A DNA stretch of 64,000 bases from Streptomyces chattanoogensis (GTDB lineage Bacteria; Actinomycetota; Actinomycetes; Streptomycetales; Streptomycetaceae), in NCBI RefSeq assembly GCF_001294335.1, contig NZ_LGKG01000151.1:1-64000 (forward strand), in the 5' to 3' direction. Position numbers and translations under genes: made by a program. Shown one piece after another: positions 53,921 to 62,071 of this stretch. The stretch's first letter is position 1. Each line of letters starts with the position of its first letter. The notes below the pieces were generated by a model, which was given only the letters and a program-made list of their open reading frames with translations, did no database searches and was not told where the DNA came from.

Positions 53921-54888
53921 CTTCCGCCCCCGCGCTTGTCACCGTGCACGATGTCGCCGAGATCGCCGTGGACGGTGCCGACCTTGTGTCCGCCGACGGA
54001 GTCCCCCGCGATGTGGTCCCCGGCCACGTAGTCCCCCGCAACGTCGTACTCGTTGTTGGTGAGGTGCTGACCGCCCTCCACCCGGCCGGTGTTGATGATG
54101 CCGCGGTCGGCCCGGGTCACCGTCACCGAGCGGCGAGGCGGCTCCTGACGGGCGGGCCGGTCGGAGTCCGCCTGGGTGCTCCGGTCCTCCTCGACGACGT
54201 GCTCGCCGAGAATGCGCCGGTCGTAGAGGCTGCCCGAAGGCGCCGGCACATAGAGCCAGGCCCGCTGGTCGAACCGCTTGCCCTCGACGGTGGCGGGCAC
54301 CTCGATGAAGTAGTCCTCGTGCCGGCCCGTATAGCCGCTCGCCACCGCGTCCTGGTAGCAGCGGTCGGAAAGAATGGCGGCGACCTGGGTGATGTTCTCG
54401 CTGGACGACGCCAGGATCGCCTTGACCGGACGGGAGTCCAGCAGGCGGTGGGTGTCGTTGCGCGGCGTTCCGTTCCCGTCGTATTCCTGCCCCGAGTCGG
54501 GCAGCGGGCCGATGTGGAGGCTCACCCGGAGCCGAATGCGTACCGCGCCGGTGGAGTTCACGTTGAATTCGGTGAGGACGCTCTGCAGAACGTTCAGCCA
54601 CGGATGGATGAAGAAGGGCATCGCGGCGGGGTCGAACCCGAAGACATAGCCGTCGCCGGTCGAATTCGGGAAGCGGCGGTCGTCCCACACATGGCCGAGC
54701 TCGGCACGCCGGAACGACTCCTCCAGCAGCTGCGGAATGACGCGGCTGATCCCACCGTGCTCAATGGCCGGATAGCCGGTGAAGTCCTTGGCGTCGACGG
54801 CGACGATGCCGCGGTACGGCGGAAGCGGACGGCTGCGAGTGTGGGGCCCGGCGGACGCCTCGGGCAGCGGCTGGCGAAACTGTGACAT
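53917..54888 (-). CDS. class III nucleotide cyclase homologue with repeat tail
   Basis: A 323-residue first gene of a tight four-gene operon. The cyclase fold is seen as GIVAVDAKDFTGY (metal Asp32), NSTGDGYVFGF (metal Asp79), RLRVSLHIGPL and RNDTHRLLDS, with Asn144 and Arg148 in the position of the transition-state residues. All key catalytic positions therefore appear intact. The tail has INTGRVEGGQHLTNN (265-279) and then Gly-Asp repeats (VAGDYVAGDHIAGDSVGG, VHGDLGDIVHGD). Class III cyclases of this size are PycC enzymes making cCMP or cUMP in Pycsar immunity. The nucleotide specificity here is unknown. Confidence 0.75.
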   Translation of the reverse strand: MSQFRQPLPEASAGPHTRSRPLPPYRGIVAVDAKDFTGYPAIEHGGISRVIPQLLEESFRRAELGHVWDDRRFPNSTGDGYVFGFDPAAMPFFIHPWLNVLQSVLTEFNVNSTGAVRIRLRVSLHIGPLPDSGQEYDGNGTPRNDTHRLLDSRPVKAILASSSENITQVAAILSDRCYQDAVASGYTGRHEDYFIEVPATVEGKRFDQRAWLYVPAPSGSLYDRRILGEHVVEEDRSTQADSDRPARQEPPRRSVTVTRADRGIINTGRVEGGQHLTNNEYDVAGDYVAGDHIAGDSVGGHKVGTVHGDLGDIVHGDKRGGGR

Positions 54889-55035
54889 GGCGATTCCTCT
54901 GGACAGTTGGCAGGTACGGACACGGGTCAGGGCAGTGCGGTACGCGGTTCGCGGCGCCCCGACCAGGGCGTCGAACCGGTGATATGAGAATCGCGTGAGC
55001 GCGGTTTGCCGTGTGCTTCCTCAGTGCGGATAGCA

Positions 55036-55051
55036 GGTGGCGCGCATCACA
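55036..55051 (-). promoter_or_regulatory. possible Crp/Fnr site upstream of the cyclase operon
   Basis: GGTGGCGCGCATCACA matches the Crp/Fnr consensus TGTGA-N6-TCACA at eight of ten positions. It lies 148 bases before the cyclase start and 23 bases beyond the stop of the Crp/Fnr gene, so that protein could control the operon. Confidence 0.4.
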
Positions 55052-55073
55052 TTCGCCGTCCCCGTACCGGAAT

Positions 55074-55766
55074 TCAGCCGCCCAGCGTTTGGGCGGTACG
55101 ACGCAGGGCGGGCAGGTCATGGATCACAATGCGCATCCGTCGGGTCTGGACGCACCGGGTCCCGAGCTCGGCCAGCTTCGCGGTGACGGTATTGCGTGAT
55201 GTCCGCAGATACTGGGCCAGTTCGTGCCGGGTGAGGGCCAACTCGAGAGGTTCATCGGGGCCGTGGAGCGCATGCCCCGAGAGGTCGGCCAGCTGTACAA
55301 GGACCGCCGCCAGCCGGGCCAGCGCATCTCCGCCCCCGCGGGCCTGGTCCGATTCCCGTAGCCGGGTGAGTGCGTAGCGGACCAGCAGCGGGAACAGGTC
55401 GTGCCGGGTCGCGAAGTGCGTGAACTGGTCCTTGGTCAGGACCCCCACCACACAGTCGGTCAGTGCCTCGACGCTCGCCAGCCGTACGTCGTCGTCAAGC
55501 ACCGCGACTTCTCCCAGGAGCTCGCCGGCACCGCGAAAGGCCAGCAGGTTGAGTTCCCCGTTCCGCTCGCGCCGCACCACTTTCGTCACTCCGCCGAGCA
55601 CGGCGAGCACATGCGTACCGGGCTCCCCTTGGCGCAGCAGCGTGGCCCCGGCCGGATGCCGGCGCTCGACGGCGTTCTCCACCAGATCGGTCCAGACCTC
55701 GTTCCCCACAAAATCACGCAGGGTCCGACCTGCCGATTCCCCCGATGCACCCACCCGGTCGCTCAT
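55074..55766 (-). CDS. Crp/Fnr family transcriptional regulator
   Basis: A 230-residue regulator. The cyclic-nucleotide-binding domain (about 30-140) has LLRQGEPGTHVLAVLGGVTKV and the phosphate cassette GELLGEVAVLDDDVRLASVEA. Its Glu and Arg are in the positions that hold a cyclic nucleotide. A dimer helix follows, then the winged HTH LTRHELAQYLRTSRNTVTAKLAEL. No Fnr cysteines. It lies 185 bases upstream of the cyclase operon on the same strand. It may sense the operon's own nucleotide. Confidence 0.9.
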   Translation of the reverse strand: MSDRVGASGESAGRTLRDFVGNEVWTDLVENAVERRHPAGATLLRQGEPGTHVLAVLGGVTKVVRRERNGELNLLAFRGAGELLGEVAVLDDDVRLASVEALTDCVVGVLTKDQFTHFATRHDLFPLLVRYALTRLRESDQARGGGDALARLAAVLVQLADLSGHALHGPDEPLELALTRHELAQYLRTSRNTVTAKLAELGTRCVQTRRMRIVIHDLPALRRTAQTLGG

Positions 55767-55859
55767 ACGACGACCCTAGAAAGTCTCGGCCGTGTCGCGC
55801 AGAGAAATGGCCCAGAGAAAGGACCCAGAGAAAGGAAGCGCTTACGGACTACCCAGCGA

Positions 55860-56447
55860 TTACCGGCCCGCCGCCACCAACGCCCTGGCCGCCGCCCCCG
55901 CATCCCGCGCCGCGTCCGGGCTCCCGGAAATGGCTGCCGTGGTGATCGCTCCATTGACCAAGAGCGCCAACTGGCCTCCCAGCAGCGCCGGTTCACGTAC
56001 CCCGAGGTCGCGGGCCAGCTCGGTGAGGTAGTCCAGCAGGGCCTCCTTGTGGCGCCGGGCGGCGGAGGTCACGGCCTGCGAGGTGGCGCCCAGTTCGCCG
56101 AAGGAGTTGATGAAGGCGCAGCCACGGAAGTCGGGGGTGGCGAACCAGGCGTGGAGCCAGTCGAAGACGGCCGACGGGCAGTCTTCGAGGGTGGCGGCGT
56201 GCTGGGTGACGTATGCGGTGAGGGCGGTGCGCCAGCGGGTGTCGCGGCGGTCCAGGTAGGCGGCGACGAGGTCGTTCTTGGAGGGGAAGCAGCCGTAGAG
56301 GCGCTTGAGGGAGACGCCGGCGGCGGTGCGGAGCTCGTCCATGCCGACCGACTGGATTCCCCGGTCGTAGAAGAGCTTGTCCGCGGCGTCGAGGATCCGC
56401 GTGCGGGGCTCGTCCTGGGCTTCGGCCCGGGGTTCGTCCTGATGCAT
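55860..56447 (-). CDS. TetR family repressor
   Basis: A 195-residue repressor. The HTH is [20 protein letters not shown] and [20 protein letters not shown]. The C-terminal part ([18 protein letters not shown]) matches the TetR_C group that controls stress and detoxification genes. It is divergent from the DUF1348 gene. The shared 110-base region has two identical operator palindromes, so it controls both genes. Confidence 0.92.
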   Translation of the reverse strand: MHQDEPRAEAQDEPRTRILDAADKLFYDRGIQSVGMDELRTAAGVSLKRLYGCFPSKNDLVAAYLDRRDTRWRTALTAYVTQHAATLEDCPSAVFDWLHAWFATPDFRGCAFINSFGELGATSQAVTSAARRHKEALLDYLTELARDLGVREPALLGGQLALLVNGAITTAAISGSPDAARDAGAAARALVAAGR

Positions 56448-56468
56448 TTTCCGGCTCCCTCTTTCCTG

Positions 56469-56520
56469 GAGAACGTTCGTTCTCTAGGCTAGTCGACGGA
56501 AGTGGAGAACGAACGTTCTC
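56469..56520. promoter_or_regulatory. two TetR operator palindromes
   Basis: GAGAACGTTCGTTCTC (56469-56484) and GAGAACGAACGTTCTC (56505-56520) are exact reverse complements of each other and nearly perfect palindromes built on AGAACG-N4-CGTTCT. Their starts are 36 bases apart, between the divergent TetR and DUF1348 genes. They are very likely the TetR binding sites. Confidence 0.85.
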
Positions 56521-56557
56521 CGCTGTACTTCGTCAGGTCCGCCGGAAGGAGATCGCC

Positions 56558-57022
56558 ATGACGTCACGGCCCCCGTTCCCGCCGTTCGACGAGCGGAGCG
56601 CGCAGCAGAAGGTGCAGGCAGCGGAGGATGCATGGAACACCCGCGATCCGGAGCGGGTCGCGCTCGCCTACACCGAGGACTCGGTCTGGCGGAACCGGGA
56701 CACCTTTCTCACCGGCCGCGACGAGATCGTGGCCTTTCTGCGGCAGAAGTGGGATCGCGAGCGGGATTACGCGCTCCGCAAGGAGCTGTGGTCGTACGGC
56801 GGGAATCGGATCGCGGTGCGGTTCCAGTACGAGTGCCGGGATGCGCAGGGGCAGTGGTGGCGCAGTTACGGGAACGAGTTGTGGGAGTTCGACGAGAACG
56901 GACTGATGCGGCGGCGGGAGGCGAGCATCAACGACGTGGCGATCGGGGAGTCCGAGCGGCGGATTCGCCGCCTTTCCCTGCCTGCGGCCTCACAGACGGC
57001 GGAGGACTTCTCCGACCACTGA
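56558..57022 (+). CDS. DUF1348 nuclear transport factor 2-like protein
   Basis: A 154-residue SnoaL-like fold protein with the DUF1348 pattern: [71 protein letters not shown] and [20 protein letters not shown]. The family function is unknown, but TetR-DUF1348 pairs are common. The gene lies directly after twin TetR operators. It overlaps the convergent MocR-type gene by 33 bases. Confidence 0.9.
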   Translation: MTSRPPFPPFDERSAQQKVQAAEDAWNTRDPERVALAYTEDSVWRNRDTFLTGRDEIVAFLRQKWDRERDYALRKELWSYGGNRIAVRFQYECRDAQGQWWRSYGNELWEFDENGLMRRREASINDVAIGESERRIRRLSLPAASQTAEDFSDH

Positions 57023-58591
57023 CACGCCCTCGGTGATGGCCGCCGGGGAGCTCGAGGCGTAGCCGAGGACGAGGCCCGGTGGGTGGGGGCGCTGGGTGTG
57101 CCAGGAGAGGGGATGGGCCTTCACACCGGCGGCGAGGGCCGCGGCGGCGAGGTCGGTGTCGGAGATGTTGGCGTGGGGGACGTCAGCGCCGGAGGCATCG
57201 GTGAGGGGGGTGTCCGTCGGGCCCTCGAAGGTGAGCGTCAGGTGCAGCCCCGCCGCCGCTCCGTGCACCACCGCGCCCGGCAGATACCTACGGATCGCGG
57301 CGATCATCGCGTCCCGGCGGCGGCGGTGGCGTGTGCGCAGCAGTCGTAGACGGCGTTCCAGTTCGCCCGATTCCATCAGGCCGGCCAGTACGTACTGCGG
57401 CAGTGCGGCGTTGCCGAGGTCGGCGAAGCGTTTGGCGTTGACGAAGGCGTCCAGGAAGCGCGGCGGCGGGAGAAGCCATCCGACCCGTAGGGCGGGCGCG
57501 AGCAGTTTGGAGACGCTGCCCGCGTAGCAGACGTGCTCGGCGAGCATGGCGCGCAGGGCGGGCACCGGTGGGCGGTCGTAGCGGTGCTCGGCGTCGTAGT
57601 CGTCCTCGATGATCAGGCCGTCCTCCGTGGCGGCCCAGTGCAGAAGCTCGCGGCGTCGGCGGCCGCCCAGGACCACCCCGGTCGGAAACTGGTGCGCCGG
57701 CGTGAGCATGACCGCACGGGCGCCGCTCGCACGGAGCGCATCCACGCGGATGCCCTGATCGTCGACCGGGACCGGTGGTGTCGCCAGCCCCCAGTACCGC
57801 AGATGCTGGCGCGCCCCGAGCGATCCGGGATCCTCCACGGCGATCGCGGAGATGCCGTCGCGTTGCGGGACGTCGCGATGCGGGACGTCCCGTTGTGGGA
57901 CGTCCCGTTGCAGGACTTGGGCGATCAGGCCGAGTGCCTGTGCGGTTCCGGCGACGATCAGGACCTCGTCCGGGTCCGCCCTGATGCCGCGGTTACGGGC
58001 CAGCCAGTTGACGACGGCGCGGCGCAGGGCCGGTGCGCCGCGGGGATCGCCGTAACCGAGGTCGGACGCCGGGGCGTCCCGGAGGACGGCGCGTTCGGCG
58101 CGCAGCCATGCCGCACGCGGGAACGCCGCCAGGTCGGGCACGCCGGGCGAGAGGTCGATACGGGCCGGTGCGGTGCGCAGGGCGTCGAAGACGTCCGGGC
58201 CGGGAGGGGCGAGGAAGGGTGCGGTGGGGGGCGGCGCCGGCGGTGGGTCGGCGGGTACGGGCGCGGGCGCCGCGAGAGGCGCGGCGACGACGATCGTGCC
58301 GGCCCGCCCCCGGCCCACGACCTGCCCGTCCTCGGTCAGCCGCTGATACGCCTCGGTCACCACGCCACGCGAAACCCGCAGGTCAGCGGCGAGCACCCGG
58401 GTGGCGGGCAGCTTGCTCCCCACCGGCAGACGGCCGTCGGAGATCGCCAGCCGCAGCTGCCGGACCAGCCAGTCGGAGCGTCCGCCGGCGGGCGCGTCGC
58501 CGATGTTCAGCTGGAGGAAGTCGGCCCCGGGGGAGGCGGAGCCCGGCGCGCGTAGGGACCGGTCGGCGGGGTCGTCCGGGGTCCTGTTCAC
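56990..58591 (-). CDS. PdxR/MocR-type GntR-aminotransferase regulator
   Basis: A 533-residue regulator. The N-terminal GntR winged HTH ([41 protein letters not shown]) is joined by a Pro-rich linker to a fold-type I aminotransferase domain with the PLP lysine in [16 protein letters not shown] and the [16 protein letters not shown] segment. Such proteins often control pyridoxal or amino-acid genes. A four-copy RDVPQ repeat is inserted in the PLP domain. The GTG start overlaps the XRE gene stop (GTGA), so the two are one unit. Confidence 0.9.
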   Translation of the reverse strand: MNRTPDDPADRSLRAPGSASPGADFLQLNIGDAPAGGRSDWLVRQLRLAISDGRLPVGSKLPATRVLAADLRVSRGVVTEAYQRLTEDGQVVGRGRAGTIVVAAPLAAPAPVPADPPPAPPPTAPFLAPPGPDVFDALRTAPARIDLSPGVPDLAAFPRAAWLRAERAVLRDAPASDLGYGDPRGAPALRRAVVNWLARNRGIRADPDEVLIVAGTAQALGLIAQVLQRDVPQRDVPHRDVPQRDGISAIAVEDPGSLGARQHLRYWGLATPPVPVDDQGIRVDALRASGARAVMLTPAHQFPTGVVLGGRRRRELLHWAATEDGLIIEDDYDAEHRYDRPPVPALRAMLAEHVCYAGSVSKLLAPALRVGWLLPPPRFLDAFVNAKRFADLGNAALPQYVLAGLMESGELERRLRLLRTRHRRRRDAMIAAIRRYLPGAVVHGAAAGLHLTLTFEGPTDTPLTDASGADVPHANISDTDLAAAALAAGVKAHPLSWHTQRPHPPGLVLGYASSSPAAITEGVSVVGEVLRRL

Positions 58592-59496
58592 GAGGCCGTG
58601 AGGGGGGCGGAGGGGGTGGGGGCAGCCGGTGCGGCGGGGGCGGCCGGGGCGGCGGCGGTAACCGGGGCACCCGAGGCCACCGCGACCAGTTCCGGCAGCT
58701 TCCGCGCCGTCTCCGCGTCCGCCGGCATACACGCGAACAGCTTGACGCCGGGTGCGTCCAGCGCCGCCAGCTTCACATAGTCGAAGGTCAGCGCCCCGGC
58801 GGCGGGGTGGGTGAACTCCCGGCGGCTGCTGCCGAAGTCGGCGAGGTCATGCGCCTCCCACCAGGTGCGGAACTCCGGGCTCCGCTGCCGTAGTTCGTCC
58901 GTCAGCCACTCGAAGCGGGGCATGCCGAACTGCCCGCGGGTGTCCGCCCGGAACTGGGCCACCAGGTCCCGGGCCTGCCCCTGCCAGTCGACGAGCAGGG
59001 TGCGCAGGGCCGGATCGGTGAACACCAGCCAGAGCAGATTCCGTTCGGCCGGATCCAGCTGCGCCGGGTCGCCGATCAGCCCGGCCTCGGCGCGGTTCCA
59101 GCCGACCAGGTCCCAGTTGGCGTCCAGGAGGTAGGCGGGGTGCGGTTCGAGCGCGTCGACCAGGCGTTGCAGGGCGGGTCCCGGCCCGCCGCCCGGCGGC
59201 TGCTCCGGGGGCTGCTCGTCGGCCAGCGCGAACAGATGGCGGCGCTCCACGGAGCTGAGCATCAGGGCGCGGGCCAGACTGGTGAGCACCTGACGGCTCA
59301 CGGTGATGTCCCGCGCCTGCTCCAGCCACGTGTACCAGGTCACGCTCACCCCGGAGAGCTGCGCAACCTCTTCGCGCCGCAGTCCCGGCGTACGCCTGCG
59401 GGGGCCCGCGGGAATGCCCGCCTCGCGGGGGGTGATCCGTTCCCGGCGCGACCGCAGAAATTCCGCCAGGCGGCGCCGTCGCTCCAGGTCAGCCAT
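58588..59496 (-). CDS. XRE family regulator with MmyB-like domain
   Basis: A 302-residue regulator from the ATG at 59496. The HTH is LAEFLRSRRERITPREAGIP followed by GLRREEVAQLSGVSVTWYTW. The MmyB-like ligand domain follows (LLDANWDLVGWNRAEAGLIG, RNLLWLVFTDPALRTLLVDW, HPAAGALTFDYVKLAALDAP). Such regulators often control a divergent dehydrogenase or transporter. Here the divergent gene is a DHA2 efflux pump, and the region between them is a CACGTA-rich repeat. The C-terminus is Ala/Pro low-complexity. Confidence 0.92.
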   Translation of the reverse strand: MADLERRRRLAEFLRSRRERITPREAGIPAGPRRRTPGLRREEVAQLSGVSVTWYTWLEQARDITVSRQVLTSLARALMLSSVERRHLFALADEQPPEQPPGGGPGPALQRLVDALEPHPAYLLDANWDLVGWNRAEAGLIGDPAQLDPAERNLLWLVFTDPALRTLLVDWQGQARDLVAQFRADTRGQFGMPRFEWLTDELRQRSPEFRTWWEAHDLADFGSSRREFTHPAAGALTFDYVKLAALDAPGVKLFACMPADAETARKLPELVAVASGAPVTAAAPAAPAAPAAPTPSAPLTAS

Positions 59497-59518
59497 CACA
59501 CTCACAGGGGGCGCAGTT

Positions 59519-59643
59519 GACGTAGATACACGTAAGACACACACGTACACCTACACACACACGTACACCTACGTACACACACGTGCACGTAGCTACACGC
59601 AGCTACACGTAGGCACATGTAGGTGCACGTCGGTTGACGTAGG
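59519..59643 (+). repeat. ACGTACAC-type repeat between XRE and MFS genes
   Basis: About 120 bases made of repeated TACAC, CACACGTACACCTA and CTACACG units. Palindromic CACGTA/TACGTG-like words recur many times at roughly one-turn spacing. It is far lower in GC than its surroundings and fills the divergent promoter region. It may be a multi-copy operator for the XRE regulator or a simple-sequence expansion. Confidence 0.7.
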
Positions 59644-59709
59644 GGGTAGCCGGAACACCAGCATAATCGGTCTCTGTATCTCCGTCCGGGCCTCAACAAC
59701 GCTTACGGC

Positions 59710-61284
59710 ATGACCCGGACCACCCCATCGGACACCCCCTCGCAACGGACCGCGAGTCCGCACACCGCCCCACTGCAACCCCCGGGACAACGGGCCGCGG
59801 AACCGGCCGCATCCCCCTGGCCGGCCCTGGCCGTCGTTCTGGTCGGGGCCTTCATGGCGGTCCTCGACACCTTCATCGTGCTCGTCGCCGCGCCCGCCAT
59901 CCAGGCCGATCTGCACGCCTCCGCCGCCGATATCCAGCTGATCATGGCCGGTTATCAACTCACCTACGCCATCGCCCTGATCACCGGCGCCCGGCTCGGC
60001 GACCGCTACGGCCGTCGGAGGCTGTTCCTGACCGGTATGGGCCTGTTCACCCTGGCCTCCGTGGGCTGTGCCATCGCCCCCGACCCCGGCAGCCTGATCG
60101 TCGCGCGACTGGCGCAGGGGCTGACCGCGGCCGCGATGTTCCCGCAGGTCTTCGCGATGATCCAGGTGCTGGTCCCGGCAGAGAAGCGGCCGAAGGCGTT
60201 CGGTGCGCTCGGCGCCGTCATCGGCATGGCCACCGTGGTCGGCCAGTTGCTCGGCGGCGTACTGCTCTCCACCGGATTCGCCACCCTCTCCGCCGACCTC
60301 TTCGGGTCCTCCTGGCGGTCGGTCTTCTGGGTCAACGTCCCCATCGGGCTGGCCACTCTGGCCCTCGCCCTGCTGCGCGTGCCGGAGTCGCGCGCGCCGG
60401 AGGCCCGGCGCCTCGACCTGCCGGGCGCCCTCGTACTGACCGTGGCGCTCTTCCTCCTGGTCGTGCCGCTGGTCGAGGGGCGCTCGTACGGATGGCCGCT
60501 GTGGACCTGGCTCAGCCTGGCCGGCAGCGCGCTCGCCTTCGCCGCATTCGCCCTGGTGGAACGGCGGGTGGCCGCATCGGGCGGCGCTCCCCTCGTCCAC
60601 CTGGGGCTGCTCCGCACGCGTCCCTTCGCCGTGGGCATCACCCTGGTCGTCATTGCCTACGCGGGCATCAACTCCTTCTTCCTCATCCTCTCGCTCACCC
60701 TTCAGGACGGCCTGGGGATGGATGCGCTCGGCGCCGGGCTGGTCTATACGCCGCTCGCCGTCGCGTTCTTCGTGGCCAGCGTGAGCGCCGGACGGCTGGC
60801 CCGGTTCGGGCGCCGGGTGCTGCAGGCGGGCGCACTGGTCAGCGGTCTGGGATACGCCACCGCGATCGTGCTGGTCGGCAACGCCGGTACGAGCCTGACG
60901 GCGTGGGCGCTGACGCCGCCGCTGGTGCTGGTCGGCGTGGGCAACGGGCTGCTGGTCACACCGCTGCTGAACGCCGTCCTGGCCCATGTCAGGCCTCAGG
61001 AGATCGGCATGGCCTCCGGTGTGCTCTCCACCTGCCAGCAGGTGGGCGGCGCGGTCGGCGTGGCCATCATCGGCGTCCTCTACTACGGCTCGCTGGGCAA
61101 CGCCGCACACCACGACACCGGCGCCTACGGGCACGCGCTGACCAGCGCCGTCATCTTCAACCTGGCGCTGGCGGTGGCGATTTCAGCTCTGCTGCCCCTG
61201 CTGCCGTCCCCGCCCAAGGCTGCCGCGGCGCGCTCCAACGCGCCCGCCCAGAACTCCAACGCCTCACCTACATCGGGAACTTAA
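59710..61284 (+). CDS. MFS transporter, DHA2 (EmrB/QacA) family
   Basis: A 524-residue efflux protein with 14 membrane segments. It has the helix 1 motif LDTFIVLVAAPAI, the loop GDRYGRRRLFLTGM (motif A) and motif C GQLLGGVLLS. The long middle loop and GVLSTCQQVGGAVGVAIIGV near the end are typical of DHA2. The N-terminal ~35 residues are Pro/Ser/Thr-rich. It is divergent from the XRE/MocR pair. The 155 bases after it hold the next TetR operator. Confidence 0.92.
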   Translation: MTRTTPSDTPSQRTASPHTAPLQPPGQRAAEPAASPWPALAVVLVGAFMAVLDTFIVLVAAPAIQADLHASAADIQLIMAGYQLTYAIALITGARLGDRYGRRRLFLTGMGLFTLASVGCAIAPDPGSLIVARLAQGLTAAAMFPQVFAMIQVLVPAEKRPKAFGALGAVIGMATVVGQLLGGVLLSTGFATLSADLFGSSWRSVFWVNVPIGLATLALALLRVPESRAPEARRLDLPGALVLTVALFLLVVPLVEGRSYGWPLWTWLSLAGSALAFAAFALVERRVAASGGAPLVHLGLLRTRPFAVGITLVVIAYAGINSFFLILSLTLQDGLGMDALGAGLVYTPLAVAFFVASVSAGRLARFGRRVLQAGALVSGLGYATAIVLVGNAGTSLTAWALTPPLVLVGVGNGLLVTPLLNAVLAHVRPQEIGMASGVLSTCQQVGGAVGVAIIGVLYYGSLGNAAHHDTGAYGHALTSAVIFNLALAVAISALLPLLPSPPKAAAARSNAPAQNSNASPTSGT

Positions 61285-61331
61285 CAGCCAGTCACCGAAA
61301 ACCTCTTGGCAACTGGCCGCCGTTCACTTAA

Positions 61332-61351
61332 CTTGGAATGGACGTTCCAAG
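61332..61351 (+). promoter_or_regulatory. palindromic operator before TetR-peroxiredoxin unit
   Basis: CTTGGAA-TGGACG-TTCCAAG, a perfect seven-base inverted repeat with a six-base spacer, 87 bases upstream of the TetR gene. Probable binding site of that repressor. Confidence 0.7.
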
Positions 61352-61438
61352 ATTCGCGGAACGCGCAACGCGCAACGGGCAACGCAGGACGTGGCGCGCG
61401 GCTCACGGCTCACGGCTCGCATCACGTAGGGAGGCTCC

Positions 61439-62071
61439 ATGTCGCCGGACATCAAGCACTTCAACCCCGATGTCGTACTCGACGACGCGGTACGCGTCTT
61501 CTGGCGCCAGGGCATGCCCGCCACCGGGATACAGGCCCTGGTTTCCGCGACCGGCCTGAGCCGCTCCAGCCTCTACGCCACCTTCGGCAACAAGGACGGT
61601 CTCTACGCCGCCGCCCTGGGCCGCTATATAGAGCAGCACTCCACACCCGCCTTCGCCGCGCTCTCCGCCGCCCCCACGGGGCTGACCGCGATCGAGGACT
61701 TCTTCACGGGCCTGATCGGGGTGCGCTGTTCCGGCCCGGTCGCCGGGTGGGGCTGCATGGTCACCAATGCCCACGCCGGGCCGGAGAGCGCCGATCCCGC
61801 GATACGTGAACTGCTCGACGCGCACCACCAGACCCTTCAGTCGGCGATGCGCTCCGCGCTGCACACGGCCGCCGGGCTCGGCCAGCTCGCCGCGTCCGTC
61901 GACCTGGACGCCGCGGCGGCCGTGCTCGCGACCCTGGCGTACGGCGTCAATCTGCGCTCCCGCGCGGGCGCCGCCGCCGACACGCTGCGGGAGGCCGTGG
62001 CGGGCGCCCTGGTCCCCCTTCGCGCCCACCCCGCACCCGCCCCCACACCCCAGGAGGTACCGCCGCAATGA
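61439..62071 (+). CDS. TetR family repressor
   Basis: A 210-residue regulator. The HTH is VLDDAVRVFWRQGMPATGIQ and GLSRSSLYATFGNKDGLYAA. The ligand domain has FFTGLIGVRCSGPVAGWGCMVTNAHAG, typical of the TetR_C family that reacts to electrophiles or flavonoid-like compounds. It contains two closely placed cysteines. The end overlaps the peroxiredoxin start as ATGA, and a palindromic operator lies upstream, so it represses its own operon. Confidence 0.92.
   Translation: MSPDIKHFNPDVVLDDAVRVFWRQGMPATGIQALVSATGLSRSSLYATFGNKDGLYAAALGRYIEQHSTPAFAALSAAPTGLTAIEDFFTGLIGVRCSGPVAGWGCMVTNAHAGPESADPAIRELLDAHHQTLQSAMRSALHTAAGLGQLAASVDLDAAAAVLATLAYGVNLRSRAGAAADTLREAVAGALVPLRAHPAPAPTPQEVPPQ

Noticed and set aside
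51710..54031. 773-codon plus-strand frame across the STAND-like gene
   Set aside because: The minus strand has ATGA-coupled starts and a coherent fold; the plus frame is a GC-driven shadow.
59519..59643. CRISPR or integration site
   Set aside because: No constant repeat/spacer pattern, no integrase and no tRNA copy nearby; it is a simple-sequence region in a divergent promoter.
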